From Sisyra terminalis (Eukaryota > Arthropoda > Insecta > Neuroptera > Sisyridae), in assembly GCA_958496175.1 (NCBI GenBank), contig OY292276.1:11054001-11118000 (forward strand): a stretch of 64,000 bases of DNA. Reading direction: 5' to 3'. Positions 24,349-34,690 of this stretch are shown here, piece after piece. The notes below the pieces were generated by a model, which saw only the letters and a list, made by a program, of their open reading frames with translations, had not been told where the DNA came from and ran no database searches. A program made the position numbers and the translations under genes. Position 1 is the first letter of the stretch; every line of letters begins with the position of its first letter.

Positions 24349-25577
24349 ATACATACTAGGGTGGGTCAAAAAATCGATTATTTTTACAAGTGACACGGAA
24401 AAATGGGTTGCTAGACACCTTAAAAAAATTCTCACCAAGTATGAGCTCTTAATTTTAATAGGAAGATCCTCCGCATCGCAGTTTTGTATTTTTTTCTCAG
24501 TCCAATAGAAAAAAATTCATACCTCTACATTTATCGATTGTACAGAAAAATGTTCTGAAAGAATTTTCTAGGAAATTTAATGCTCTACAAAAAAGGTATC
24601 TTATATTTTTTCCGTAAGCCTCACCATTTGAAAGATATTAAGGATTTAATTTTGATTATTTTAATACAAATGTCATTTTTGTTTATGAATTTTATAACTC
24701 GACAATAAATGACTCTTATACAATGCGCAATACAATTGTTTGTTGGAAATTAACTGCTCTATAAAAATGGTTTCTTATGTTTTGGCGATTAAATTAACCG
24801 TTCAAAAGAAATTCATCATCAAACTTTCATGTGTACGGGTTTTAAAAGTTTTTGATGAGATATTCGAAAAATTTCAATTTAATTTATAATTTTTGAGAAA
24901 ATTTACACGAATTTTAGTTTTTATCAACTGAGAAACTTCAAAATATTTTTCAAGTTTTTTTTTATGCTTAAGTATATTTGTCTCCATTTAAAAAATAAAT
25001 TGTACATTATTTATCGCTTAGTTAAATATTTATTAATAAAAAAAGTAAAGTTTTCATTATACATATATTATGATATATTTCAGTATTAGAGAAAAACAAT
25101 TTTTTGAAAAATCTTTTGAAGGGTTAATTTAATCGCCAAAACATAAGAAACCATTTTTATAGAGCAGTTAATTTCCAACAAAAATTTGTATTGTGCATTG
25201 TATAAGAGTCATTTATTGTCGAGTTATAAAATACATAAACAAAAATGAAATTTGTCTTAAAATAATCAAAATTAAATCCTTAATATCTTTCAAATGGTGA
25301 GGCTTACGGAAAAAATATAGAATACCTTTTTTGTATAGCATTAAATTTCTTAAAAAATTATTTCAGAACATTTTTCTGTACAATCGATAAATGGTGAGGT
25401 ATGAATTTTTTTCTATTGGACTGAGAAAAAAATACAAAACTGCGATGCGGAGGATTCTTCTATTAAAATTAAGAGCTCATACTTGGTGAGAATTTTTTTA
25501 AGGTGTCTAGCAACCCATTTTTCCGTGTCACTAGTAAAAAAAAATATTCGAATTTTTTGACCCACCCTAATACATAC
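24349..25577. mobile_element. Long foldback element (about 1.2 kb hairpin), family member 1
   Basis: The element spans 24357-25569, with ATACATAC on both flanks (8 bp). The ends TAGGGTGGGTCAAAAAA and its inverse start arms of nearly 600 bp. Paired blocks: 'gggttgctagacacctta', 'gatcctccgcatcgcagttt', 'tgaggtatgaattttttt', 'ggtgaggcttacgga' and 'caaacataagaaacc'-type sequence. The arms differ by scattered substitutions, so this is a real diverged hairpin rather than an assembly error. No coding frame. Confidence 0.8.
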
Positions 25578-25619
25578 ATATAAATAAAATTGAAGTGCCT
25601 GTTTGTAATATTGAAATAA

Positions 25620-25935
25620 CTGCTTTTTACTACATGCATATATACGTTACATACACCAAAATAACATTTTTTACAAATTTTGTTTGTCTGTTTGTTCCGG
25701 TTAATATCTGAAATGGCAAAACCGATTTTGACGGGACTTTTATTGGAAGGTAGCTGATGTAATAAGGAGTAACTTAGGCTACTTTTATTTTAATTATAAT
25801 AAATATTATTTTAGCAAAATAAAGTATTGTTGCAATTGAGCAATCAACAATCGAAATTTTGAATTTAATAAGTGAAATTAATAAATAAATAATTAATTCA
25901 TAATAGGTTTCTGTTTTTGTTATTTCACTTTAAAT
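25620..25935 (+). repeat. Dispersed repeat remnant
   Basis: 'tttgtctgtttgttccggtt', 'aaaccgattttgacgggact' and 'gtaataaggagtaacttagg' form a pattern widespread in insect dispersed repeats; it is followed by a part-copy of the 4801-5860 repeat ('gcaatcaacaatcgaaattt'). Confidence 0.5.
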
Positions 25936-25940
25936 TCTCT

Positions 25941-26890
25941 AGAATACAAATTTAATTCAAAATTTATATATTATACTAGCTGATCCCCGCGACTTCGTCT
26001 GTGTAACGTAAGTGTAGATTAAGGTGATTTTTTTTTTGGTCCCCTCGTGAAATTTTGTTGGAAATACCAAAAAAAAAAATCCCTGAAAGCTTGAGCCCTT
26101 AATATTAATTTTAAGTCCTCGACCAAGACGTGTAAAGATTTCCCATTGAAAATATACGGAAACTCTGATTTTTTATTTTTAAATTTCTATATCTCAGCGG
26201 CATTTCATGGTATCGCTTTTACCGAAGATGGTTTTTTCTCAGAATTAAACGCTCTACAAAAGTGCCCATTGCGACAAAGTTGTAACTTAGACCGGTGAGG
26301 TAGTACGGGCCACTGAACCTGATTTTTCCATAAAATTCAAGGTTTAATATCTCGTTTAATATTGATCTTCGCGGTTTGGTCTACAGGAACTTTTTTGTAG
26401 GAAATCAAATTCTTTACAAGTTATTAATTTATAATTTTTCCGTAGCTCTTGTTTTTTACGAGATAAACACAAAAAAAAACGCGAATTTTATGGAAAAATC
26501 AGGTTCAGTGGCCCGTACTACCTCACCGGTGTGAGTTACGACTTTGTCGCAATGGGCACTTTTGTAGAGCGTTTAATTCTGAGAAAAAACCATCTTCGGT
26601 AAAAGCGATCCCATGAAATGCCGCTGAGATATAGAAATTTAAAAATAAAAAATCAGAGTTTCCCTGTATTTTTAATGGGAAATCTTTACACGTCTTGGTT
26701 GAGGACTTAAAATTAATATTAAGGGCTCAAAATTTCAGGGATTTTTTTTCGGTATTCCCAACAAAATTTCACGATGGGACAAAAAAAAAATTAAAAAAAA
26801 AAATCACCCTAATCTACACTTACGTTACGCAGACGAAGTCGCGGTGATCAGCTTATATAATATATAAATTTTGAATTAAATTTATATTCT
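25941..26890. mobile_element. Long foldback element (about 0.95 kb), family member 2
   Basis: The palindrome arms run from 'agaatacaaatttaattcaa' through 'tgatccccgcgacttcgtct' and 'gtgtagattaaggtgatt' to a centre near 26415. Inside, 'aatttctatatctcagcggc', 'cgctctacaaaagtgccc' and 'agtacgggccactgaacctg' are all mirrored. Its 'gagcccttaatattaatttt' block is shared with the other two long hairpins (24357 and 58194), marking a family. The outermost arms belong to the dispersed repeat also seen at 1535. Confidence 0.8.
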
Positions 26891-27640
26891 ACAGAAGATT
26901 TTGGTAAGGAAAAAATTTGGAAACTAATATAAACTTAAACAATTTGTCCTACTGTAAACTTTTCTATATAAATTTGTTAATGTATTAAATTTTCTTTCTT
27001 GCACCCAAACAATGCAGTTTTGCTTTCTTTTGTCATGTTATTTTAAAATATATTTATCCAAGTGCTACATTGAATAGTAATTTGTCTCAAGTATTCAAAT
27101 ATAATCTTAATTCGCTGAAAATACATATCGGTTCTCCTTCGGAATACCAAACACTAATTTCATTGAATATTAACGTCTTATCGGCACATTCCATTAAATA
27201 AAGAAAATATTTTCCATTTACACTTGGAAATATTTTCTTTGTTCGATAAATTATAAAACAGTTTCCAATGAATCAAAAATCGTTTTACAATTGCTTATGT
27301 AAGACCTTCATTTTCTTTAGCAGTTGTAATAAATGAGTAATTTTCCCATTTTTCTGCTGAACAATTAAATTCATTTATTAGTATAGTTTTTCTTTAGTGT
27401 GTTTACGATCGATTAGTGAATCTAATTTTATTTAAATAAAACAAACACATTCGTAAATACTCTTTTTAAACTTACCGTAATTTTTTGTATTAACCAATCA
27501 TATTATCTTCCAAAACGCAGCCATATTGCCAACCAAATTCTAGCCAATCAAAATTAAGGTGAAAATCAATTGTTAGCATTTCAAAAAATGGTTTTATTTT
27601 TAAAAGTTTCAAGTGTATAAAAATTTATTTTATTTTACAG
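26891..27640 (+). other. Region upstream of the Rabin8-like coding exon
   Basis: Probably holds the promoter and a 5' non-coding exon, because a pyrimidine-rich tract ending in AG at 27639-27640 looks like a splice acceptor just ahead of the coding exon. No TATA box or transcription start can be fixed from sequence. Confidence 0.4.
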
Positions 27641-27652
27641 ATTATCCTGAGA

Positions 27653-27676
27653 ATGCCTAAAGATCTGATCATCTAA
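27653..27676 (+). promoter_or_regulatory. Seven-codon upstream ORF in the Rabin8-like leader
   Basis: An ATG 34 bases before the main start opens a 7-codon frame (MPKDLII) that ends in TAA 10 bases before the main ATG. It lies downstream of the presumed acceptor at 27640, so it should be in the mRNA. Such short frames often dampen translation; whether it does so here is inference. Confidence 0.5.
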
Positions 27677-27686
27677 AATCTCACAT

Positions 27687-30600
27687 ATGGCTGCTGTTAT
27701 ACCGACCACGACGGAAAGGGGTGTTCCTAAAGGAAAAACTTGTGACATAATGAAAACATTGCCCAGTGAAACATTGGTGCCGACCCGGCCTCGACCTACG
27801 ACCTACTCAAGTCTCGTAAATAAACATAAACGAGCAGGTTCGACCGGGACCACTGGCGATGAGTCGTATACCACCGACGAGGAAGACGTCGACGAACCCG
27901 AATGTTCCATAAAACAAACATTTGAACACGTAAATATCGTTCGTAACGGCATATTTGCCTTCGACGACGACCAGCACACGAACGAATCGCTGAGCAGTAG
28001 CGATTTAAGGGATGATCTTTCATCGACTCATGACGACGACTGTGATATCTTACCAGAAAACACATGCATTCAATCTCGTAAAGTCCGTAGCAAAAGTAGC
28101 GAGCACGACGAGGCTGCATTAACTAATGGAATATCAATTAGAAAGAAAACCAATCCTCAATTTATCAAGGATAAGTACACAAACGGAAGTGAACATTCCC
28201 ATGACAATAGTCTAGAAAATGGGGACAAAGATAAAATATCATGGGAAAGTTTGTCGTCCGAATCGGATAGCACTAAAGATTTCACGGAAATTGGCAGCAA
28301 AGAGGAGATGCTGGTTCGGCTGCAGGAAGAGTTACGGTCCACACAAAAGGAATTGCAATTACGCGAAGAGGAAGTTAATCGATTGAGTCGAATTCGAAGC
28401 GATGTTGAAGCCGAACTTGAAGATCTTACCGCAAGTTTGTTCCAGGTAAAATTTATTACCCATAAGATAATTACTTGATTACTCTGGGTGTCCCTGATAC
28501 ATACAAACTAAAGAATACCAAGAATTCTATATTAAATTTCACTTAGTAATAGTTTTTGTAATCTATGTCTATACTAATATATAGAATTCAAACGTCTGTC
28601 TGTACATTTCGATTTTGAATCCAATTTTAGGGTAAATAATTGTTTCAAGAGACTCTTATTCCAAATTTAACATTTTCAAAATTTTTGTCTGTCTATCTGT
28701 GTGTCCCTTAACTAAAGAACGAAACAACCGATTTTAATGAAATTTGTTATTAAGATACAACACAATTTCTTACACATGTTAGGCTACTTATCATTCCTTA
28801 AAAATAATAAGGAAAGGTATTCCCTAGGGATGCAACAATTTTTTTTTACTTTAGACAGGTGTGTTATATATCACTGGAAAGGTAAATAAAAGTTAATAAA
28901 TAATAGTTGAACTGATAAAAAGCACATTAAATTCAATTTAAAGTCTAAAAAATTGCCTTTTTGAAATATAAATGTTTATATATATAGAAAACACAGTTGA
29001 TGTTAATAGCGTAATGGCTTACGTATCTGACATTCTGGTGCTCCTAATTTAAAAGATGTGGGTTTGAATCTTACAGTAAACTTTGATTGTTTTTTTTTTA
29101 CCAAATTATTGTAAGTAGACCCTTAGAGTTGCTCAATAAGGAAATATTAACGAAAAAAAAATAACAGTAGTAGTAGTAATAATAATAATAGTAATAAAAC
29201 TTAAAGTAAATACTTTTTTAAAACCGTGCATACCCCCTGTGACTGATGAAATTTTAATATTCGATGTATTCTTATACGAAGTTGACATCTTTTTTTTTAG
29301 ACATTCTTACCCTAAAGGAGTAAAAGGGTGACTAAATTTGTATAAGACAATGTAGAGTTAATCGACAATCGAAATTTTTAATTTAATTAGTGTAATTAAT
29401 AAATAAATAATTAATTAATAATAAGTTTTTGTTTTTCTAATATAATTTTTGTAACATTTTAAATAACGTAATTTCACTTAATTAGTAAGAAAGTTTATGT
29501 AGTAGGTACTTATACCAAATACCAAAGAGGCAGTTTTTAATTTTTGTTTGTTTTTCAACAATCAAACTTTTTTAAATCTATTTTTTATGAGCCAATGATT
29601 GTGACCTGAAGCAATTATATATTCTGCTGAAAAGCATTAAGGGAGCAATTTTTTATCATATATTTCATCATCAATTAAAATATTAACTCTTCCAAACTAA
29701 CTTTTCTTCGGTATTTAGAACAATTTGAAAACCACTTATTGTTATTGAAAATAAATCAAATATTCGAATTTACTTCCACGCTTTTCACCTATTTCCAACA
29801 ATTTTATATGTAAAAAATCCAAACGTGCGAAATATAATTGCTTTTTAATCATGATAATTAAAATAAAGGGCATAATTTTTGTCGTTTTACATTGTATTTT
29901 TCAATATAAATACATATTTGGAAATTTGGAAAGTGTTTTCCTTATACGATGGGTTTATAAAAAGGGTTTTTGAAAATTCTTCCCCCCAAAAGAGTGAAAA
30001 ATGGTGGCGAAGTTTGTACGGCATAACGTCTAACAAAACTATCAAAATTTCAAATTTCATAGTCACAGTATCGTTATAAACTAAACGTAATTACCCTTTA
30101 TTATATAAAAAAGTTTGTTTAGTATTAGAAACAGAAACTTTGGGTCTACTTAAAAATTTAAACTCTGATAGATAAGTATATCTGAAAATGGTTAAGTTAA
30201 GTTTATAAGTGAGCATTCAGTTTTTTGGCTTTCACATATTGTAAACCTGAAAATCCGAAATACGTACTCACAAATAAATACATTAGTGAGCGAATATCGA
30301 GTAGCGAGAAATTCGGCAAACTAAAAGAAAATGGTTTAATTATATAGTTGAAATTCAGATATTTTAATAATAAGTGCATAGATACACAATAGTTATACTT
30401 GATTATGGAGAAACTGGGATTCATGCAATTAAAAAAAAAAAAATTTCGCGGTAGTTTTTTACATTGCAGTAGTGAAATAGTTTTGAGAAAAGTGTTCATT
30501 CGGGAGTCGAGACAATAAAGTGGGATTTCTACTAATATTCTAAATCTAGACCCTTTACTTATGTATTGTGACGTAAGTGTTTTGATAACTTTTTATTCTT

Positions 30601-32676
30601 TGAAGTCATAATTAAGACCGACGATATTTTTGATTTATTTATAGATATTGATTGATTTATGGATTATTTGGTTCACGGTAGGTATACCTACCTACGGCAG
30701 GTATACGCAATTGAATATACTCTTTAGATGTTTATAAATATTTTTTGAAAATGAATTGATTATTTCATAGAACTATTTTATTCTTTGCAACAGTTCATTA
30801 AATGTGTCTTTTTCAAATCGACAAAATAGTGCTTTTAAGTATTATTATGTTTTTCGTAAAAGAAATAAGAAAAATACAAATGTTCATATACCACTACAAA
30901 TAGTAAATCTAAAAAGAAAATATAATCTACACCAACGTCACGCAGACGAAGTCGCGGGGATCAGCTAGTTCTTCAATAAAAATCATTATTTCTTCTCTAG
31001 TTTTTAACATTTGTAAAGACGATTTCTAATATTATTTGCTACTATTATATTTAAAGATAATCTAAGTCGTAGACTTATACTAATTTCCCAAAACGGAAAT
31101 AATAACACTAAAATTTTCTCAGTACTCCCTCTTTGTTTGGCTACTTTTTTAAGTGTATACTAAGCGGGGGAGGTACACCACCCTCATTGGGAAGCACTGA
31201 TCTAAATCTTTTCAGAACAATTGTTTCTAAACATTGAATAATTTACAGGAAGCGCATACAATGGTTCGGGAAGCCAACATAAACCAAGCCGCCGCCGAAA
31301 AATCTCTCAAAGAAAGCGAAATGAAAGTCGAAGTATTAACTGCAGAAGTTTCTGCCTTAAAAACATTAGTGCTGACATCAACGCCCAGCTGCCCCAATCC
31401 CCATTTACACCCTCAAATCTCACCCCGCGGAAGCAAGGACGATTCAAGTAGGAATAATTTTGTCCAAGAAAAAATTCCCAACTAATATTTATTGTTTCCT
31501 CTAGATTCGTTCAGCAAAAAACACCATCGATCACCGTCGCATTTTAATTTAAAATATGGGCGAGAGAATTCTCCACCAGACTCACCGATAAAAGAGCTGA
31601 GAGCCGTTTCGAGTCTGGGCACGGATGCGGTTGATAATAAAGAAGGATTCGAGGTATGTAAACAGTGAAAAGAAGAAAAAAAAAGTAATATCTTCTATGG
31701 TTTCATTTTATATGTGTTGTAGGTGGATCCTGTGATTCTCAAGGAATTTCTTGCATGGAAACAAAATCCTAAAATCGATAAGGCCGATCCGTTCGTTGCA
31801 CGTGTTTATGAAGAAGATATTGCTCTTTGTTTGCAATTCAATAACACGGAATTGACGAAAAAAGTAGAGGAAGCTGTTGATTTGGGCAACATTTATATAG
31901 AGGCGATCAATGATAAAACCAAGTCGGTTTTTCCCAAGTAAGTTTGATTAAATTTTTGATATAAATCAATGTTTGTTTTTTCTATAACAAAGAAACATTC
32001 AAAAGTTACGTAATCCTTTTTTTAATATTATTCTTTCCCATGTAACATTTTCAAATCCCTCCTTCTCTTCTCGTATTATTTTCATTCTATATTCTTTTAA
32101 TTAATGGCTTTATTTTTAATCCAAAATAATTATTACGACCATCTCTAAAATGGACTAAGAAACTGTTGCTGCCTTTCTTAAAAATTCCAAAACTAAAAAA
32201 TATTACAAATCGATTCAATATCGATTTACTTTCAATTACTTTCTGTAGACATTTAAAAGACAAAAAAATCAATCACTAATTGGTTATTTAATTAATTTTC
32301 AGAAAATGTGCATTGTTGGAAGTATCTCGTTTATGTGGCTACCGAATGAAACTTGGAGACGACGAAACCTGGCATAATATTTCTCAAATTTGTCGTAATC
32401 GAGTAAGTACTTCAACTAATCAAAATTAAAGTTAAGCATAAAATAAAATCTCAATTCTTTTTTTTCTTTTAGATAATTGCTGTTTGTGATTTCCTCAACT
32501 ATTTACGTTACATCGAACGAGGCTTAGTGAAAAGTTCAGGTAATAATTCCTTGAAATTTGTCCACTAACTTTCATTAATATTTGTCCCTTTTGCAGCCCA
32601 TGATGTTTATTGGGAAATGACACGTTATCGAAAAGAAATGGTTTTAGCAAGACTGGGTTTACCGTTAACAACGTAA
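27687..32676 (+). CDS. RAB3IP: Rabin8/RAB3IP-like Rab guanine-nucleotide exchange factor
   Basis: Seven coding exons: 27687-28445, 31249-31447, 31505-31653, 31723-31937, 32303-32402, 32473-32539 and 32597-32676. All have GT/AG introns with matching phases, giving 522 aa. Residues about 206-305 form a heptad coiled coil carrying the Sec2p/GEF core, with '[17 protein letters not shown]' spanning the exon 1/2 join, then '[16 protein letters not shown]'. The C-terminal domain (from residue 370) has 'FLAWKQNP', 'YEEDIALCL', '[19 protein letters not shown]' and '[13 protein letters not shown]', as in animal Rabin8/GRAB. The family activates Rab8 (and Rab3-type) GTPases by exchanging GDP for GTP in polarised exocytosis and ciliary traffic. 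The N-terminal 200 residues are acidic and serine-rich. The ATG at 27687 is the first in this frame after the acceptor at 27640. Intron 1 (2.8 kb) is full of repeats; the others are 57-365 bp. RAB3IP is the vertebrate symbol. Confidence 0.93.
28560..29300 (+). repeat. Dispersed repeat in Rabin8-like intron 1
   Basis: Begins 'gtctgtctgtacatttcg' and contains 'gaacgaaacaaccgatttta' and 'cacatgttaggctactta', phrases typical of insect dispersed repeats. It includes the family-2 tRNA-like head at 29000-29078. A (GTA)n/(ATA)n microsatellite lies at 29166-29199. Confidence 0.5.
29000..29078 (+). repeat. tRNA-derived SINE head, family 2, copy 2
   Basis: 'tagcgtaatggcttacgtat', 'ctgacattctggtgctc', then the B box 'gggtttgaatctt'. 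Mirrors 18690-18766. It sits in the sense orientation in intron 1 of the Rabin8-like gene. Confidence 0.6.
29320..30300 (+). repeat. About 1-kb dispersed repeat, copy 2 (in intron 1)
   Basis: Co-linear with 4801-5860 over nearly its whole length, same orientation. It is immediately followed by the inverted copy of the 1765-1925 repeat (30325-30500). Confidence 0.65.
30325..30500 (-). repeat. Dispersed repeat, inverted copy of 1765-1925
   Basis: 'aaatggtttaattatatagt', 'tgaaattcagatatttta' and 'tgattatggagaaactggga' mirror the 1765-1925 segment. It carries a poly-A run where the other copy has none. Confidence 0.55.
30850..30968 (-). repeat. Dispersed repeat with 'cgcgacttcgtctgcgt' end, inverted copy
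   Basis: 'acgcagacgaagtcgcgggg' followed by 'atcagctag' is the inverse of the start of 1535-1640; 'ttcgtaaaagaaataag' is the inverse of its end. Confidence 0.6.
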
Positions 32677-33432
32677 CCGAAACGAAAAAAAAACTATTGA
32701 AACAACTATTTAACCAAAGAACAAATTGAGTTTTACTCTAATTTTAATTGTAGAGCCTTGAATATTGAAATCACATCAGCTTATAATGTCTGCATTCAGA
32801 AAACGATGATTTGTAAAATTAGAACTTAACATTTAAAAAAAGATCCTGTTGTTTTATACTTTCCATTTTAATTGTTTTAAGAATTTTTTAACAATACAAT
32901 TAGCTTTACAATGCAGGTCAACAATAGAACCCGAAACAATGTGATTTTAATTTTAAATTCTTCTAAAACATTTACAAATTTGCCAAATAAATTAACTGAA
33001 TCAAATATTGAATCATTTACGTTATTTATATAAATATTTTTTTTAATTTTTCATTACAAAATTGTTGCCAAGTTCATAAATTTTAACTGTTAGTAATTAT
33101 GGAATATATTATATTATACTCTAAGAAAAATAAGTGTACAAATACTATATAAATATATTTTAGCTCACAAAGAGCATTTAATGAATTTTCTTCGTAAATG
33201 AAATGCTTGTCTTTCCAAAAAAAAAAAAAAAACCTTTTAATATATTATCTGTTGTATAGTTCTTTTACTTATAGTTGACTGATGAAATTTAATCAATGAA
33301 ATTAATTTTTACATAATAAAAAAAAAACCTGTTTTTCATTCAACTGTGATTTTTTCTTTTAATTAAATTATATTATTATACTGAACATATTGTAAGCAAA
33401 ATGTATAAATAAATAAAAAATGTCACAATAAA
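32677..33432 (+). terminator. Likely 3' UTR and poly(A) signals of the Rabin8-like gene
   Basis: AATAAA hexamers cluster at 33408-33413, 33412-33417 and 33427-33432, about 740 bases past the stop. An A-rich run lies at 33219-33233. The actual cleavage point cannot be read from genomic DNA. Confidence 0.4.
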
Positions 33433-33867
33433 GATCTTCAAAAAATGTATTTTTATATGCATAGCAGGGGGTATCCCAAGCAAACAAAACGCTTTTGTTC
33501 TCTATTATATAAATTTTAATCACCAGGCGGTAAAAATTTTAACATTTATTGTAAGTTAATGCGTTAAATGAATTTGGTTCAAATCGTGTGAAATACTAAG
33601 TTACAAATTTTTAAAAATTCTATAGTTGCGAAGGACTTACCTACATGCTTATTATAAATTAACATTCCCATAATTTTGAACAAGAAAAATATATATGTTG
33701 ATGTTAATGTTACCTGTAACTTCACCCACTTGTAATTGTTAAAGTGGGAAATTTGTGATATAAGCGCATAACATGCGGATGAAATCACGAACACCAGATA
33801 GTTTCATAAATTTTAGGGAATATTGTTCTTTTTGCCCAAATTATTTACAAAATATAAGAAGGTAATA

Positions 33868-34236
33868 AACCTACTGGTAGACGAATGGTCTAGGTCATGG
33901 GTCGGCAATCTTTTGTTGTAAAAGGGCCAAATATTTTTCATGGGGATCAGTGCGGGCCGCACTTGCAGTAGGTATACCTACAATATTTATGTACAAATAT
34001 TTTAGTTTTAAAAATAAAACGCTATGTTGCGTCATATGCGTTGCAGCGAGAATCTTGCGGGCCGCACCAAGATGTCTCGCGGGCCGCAGGTTGCCGACCT
34101 ATGGTCTAGGTGACCGCTTCAAAACTAGTAGGTACCTAGTGGGTTCGATCCTCGTATCGTGCAAATTTTTAATATTTCTCGATAACGGATTTAAATAACC
34201 CTAGAGTCGCTAAAGAACCTTAGTAGTTATAAAGCG
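33868..34236 (+). repeat. tRNA-derived SINE, family 1, copy 2 (split by a MITE)
   Basis: Two pieces, 33868-33895 and 34104-34236. Rejoining them across one copy of the duplication gives a tRNA-like head with 'atggtctaggtgaccgctt' and a clean B box 'gggttcgatcc', then the body 'tatttctcgataacggat', 'taaccctagagtcgctaaag' and 'ccttagtagttat'. This is the best preserved copy in the window. Confidence 0.75.
33888..34111. mobile_element. hAT-type MITE inserted in the SINE, perfect 8-bp target duplication
   Basis: The element spans 33896-34103 (208 bp). The left end CATGGGTCGGCAA and the right end, read inverted, CATAGGTCGGCAA form the terminal repeats. GTCTAGGT flanks both sides (33888-33895 and 34104-34111). 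The GC-rich interior ('gcgggccgcac', 'gcgggccgcag') stands out from the AT-rich surroundings. It interrupts the SINE between its A and B boxes. Confidence 0.88.
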
Positions 34237-34690
34237 ACGGTAAATAATAATTAAAAAAAGAAGCTAACATTAGGTTTTGCATATAATTACCAATATATAC
34301 GTTTAGGTCGACTGGACTTACCCTACTGTCAATATAAATGGCTCTAGTAGTACGGAATTAAGCTGTACAAAATTAAGAATCAAATATTCATAGTTTTTCC
34401 TTTTCAGATATGGTGGATGGGTGGACTGACAATATAGTTGTTTATAATATTTTAAATAAACAATACTTTTTTTAAAGTGTACAAAAAACACTTAAGCGAC
34501 TACTATAATAGGTATAAGTTCAGTCGCGATTCCACAACTGCACCGTCCAATAGATAGCCAATCTTCAAAAGAAAAAGGTATCGCAAACAAATCAATAATC
34601 AACATATTTTAATATGCAAACGTTAATTTATTAATGTTTCTGTACACACAAAACAATTAGCATGAGTATCAATATAAAAAAAATAAATTA
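34237..34690. other. Convergent intergenic space and ArgRS 3' UTR
   Basis: Nothing recognisable until an AATAAA hexamer on the minus strand at 34632-34627, 59 bases past the ArgRS stop, a good candidate poly(A) signal for that gene. Confidence 0.5.

Noticed and set aside
27796..28342. Antisense frames opposite Rabin8-like exon 1
   Set aside because: Shadow frames; the sense frame splices into the Sec2p-type domain.
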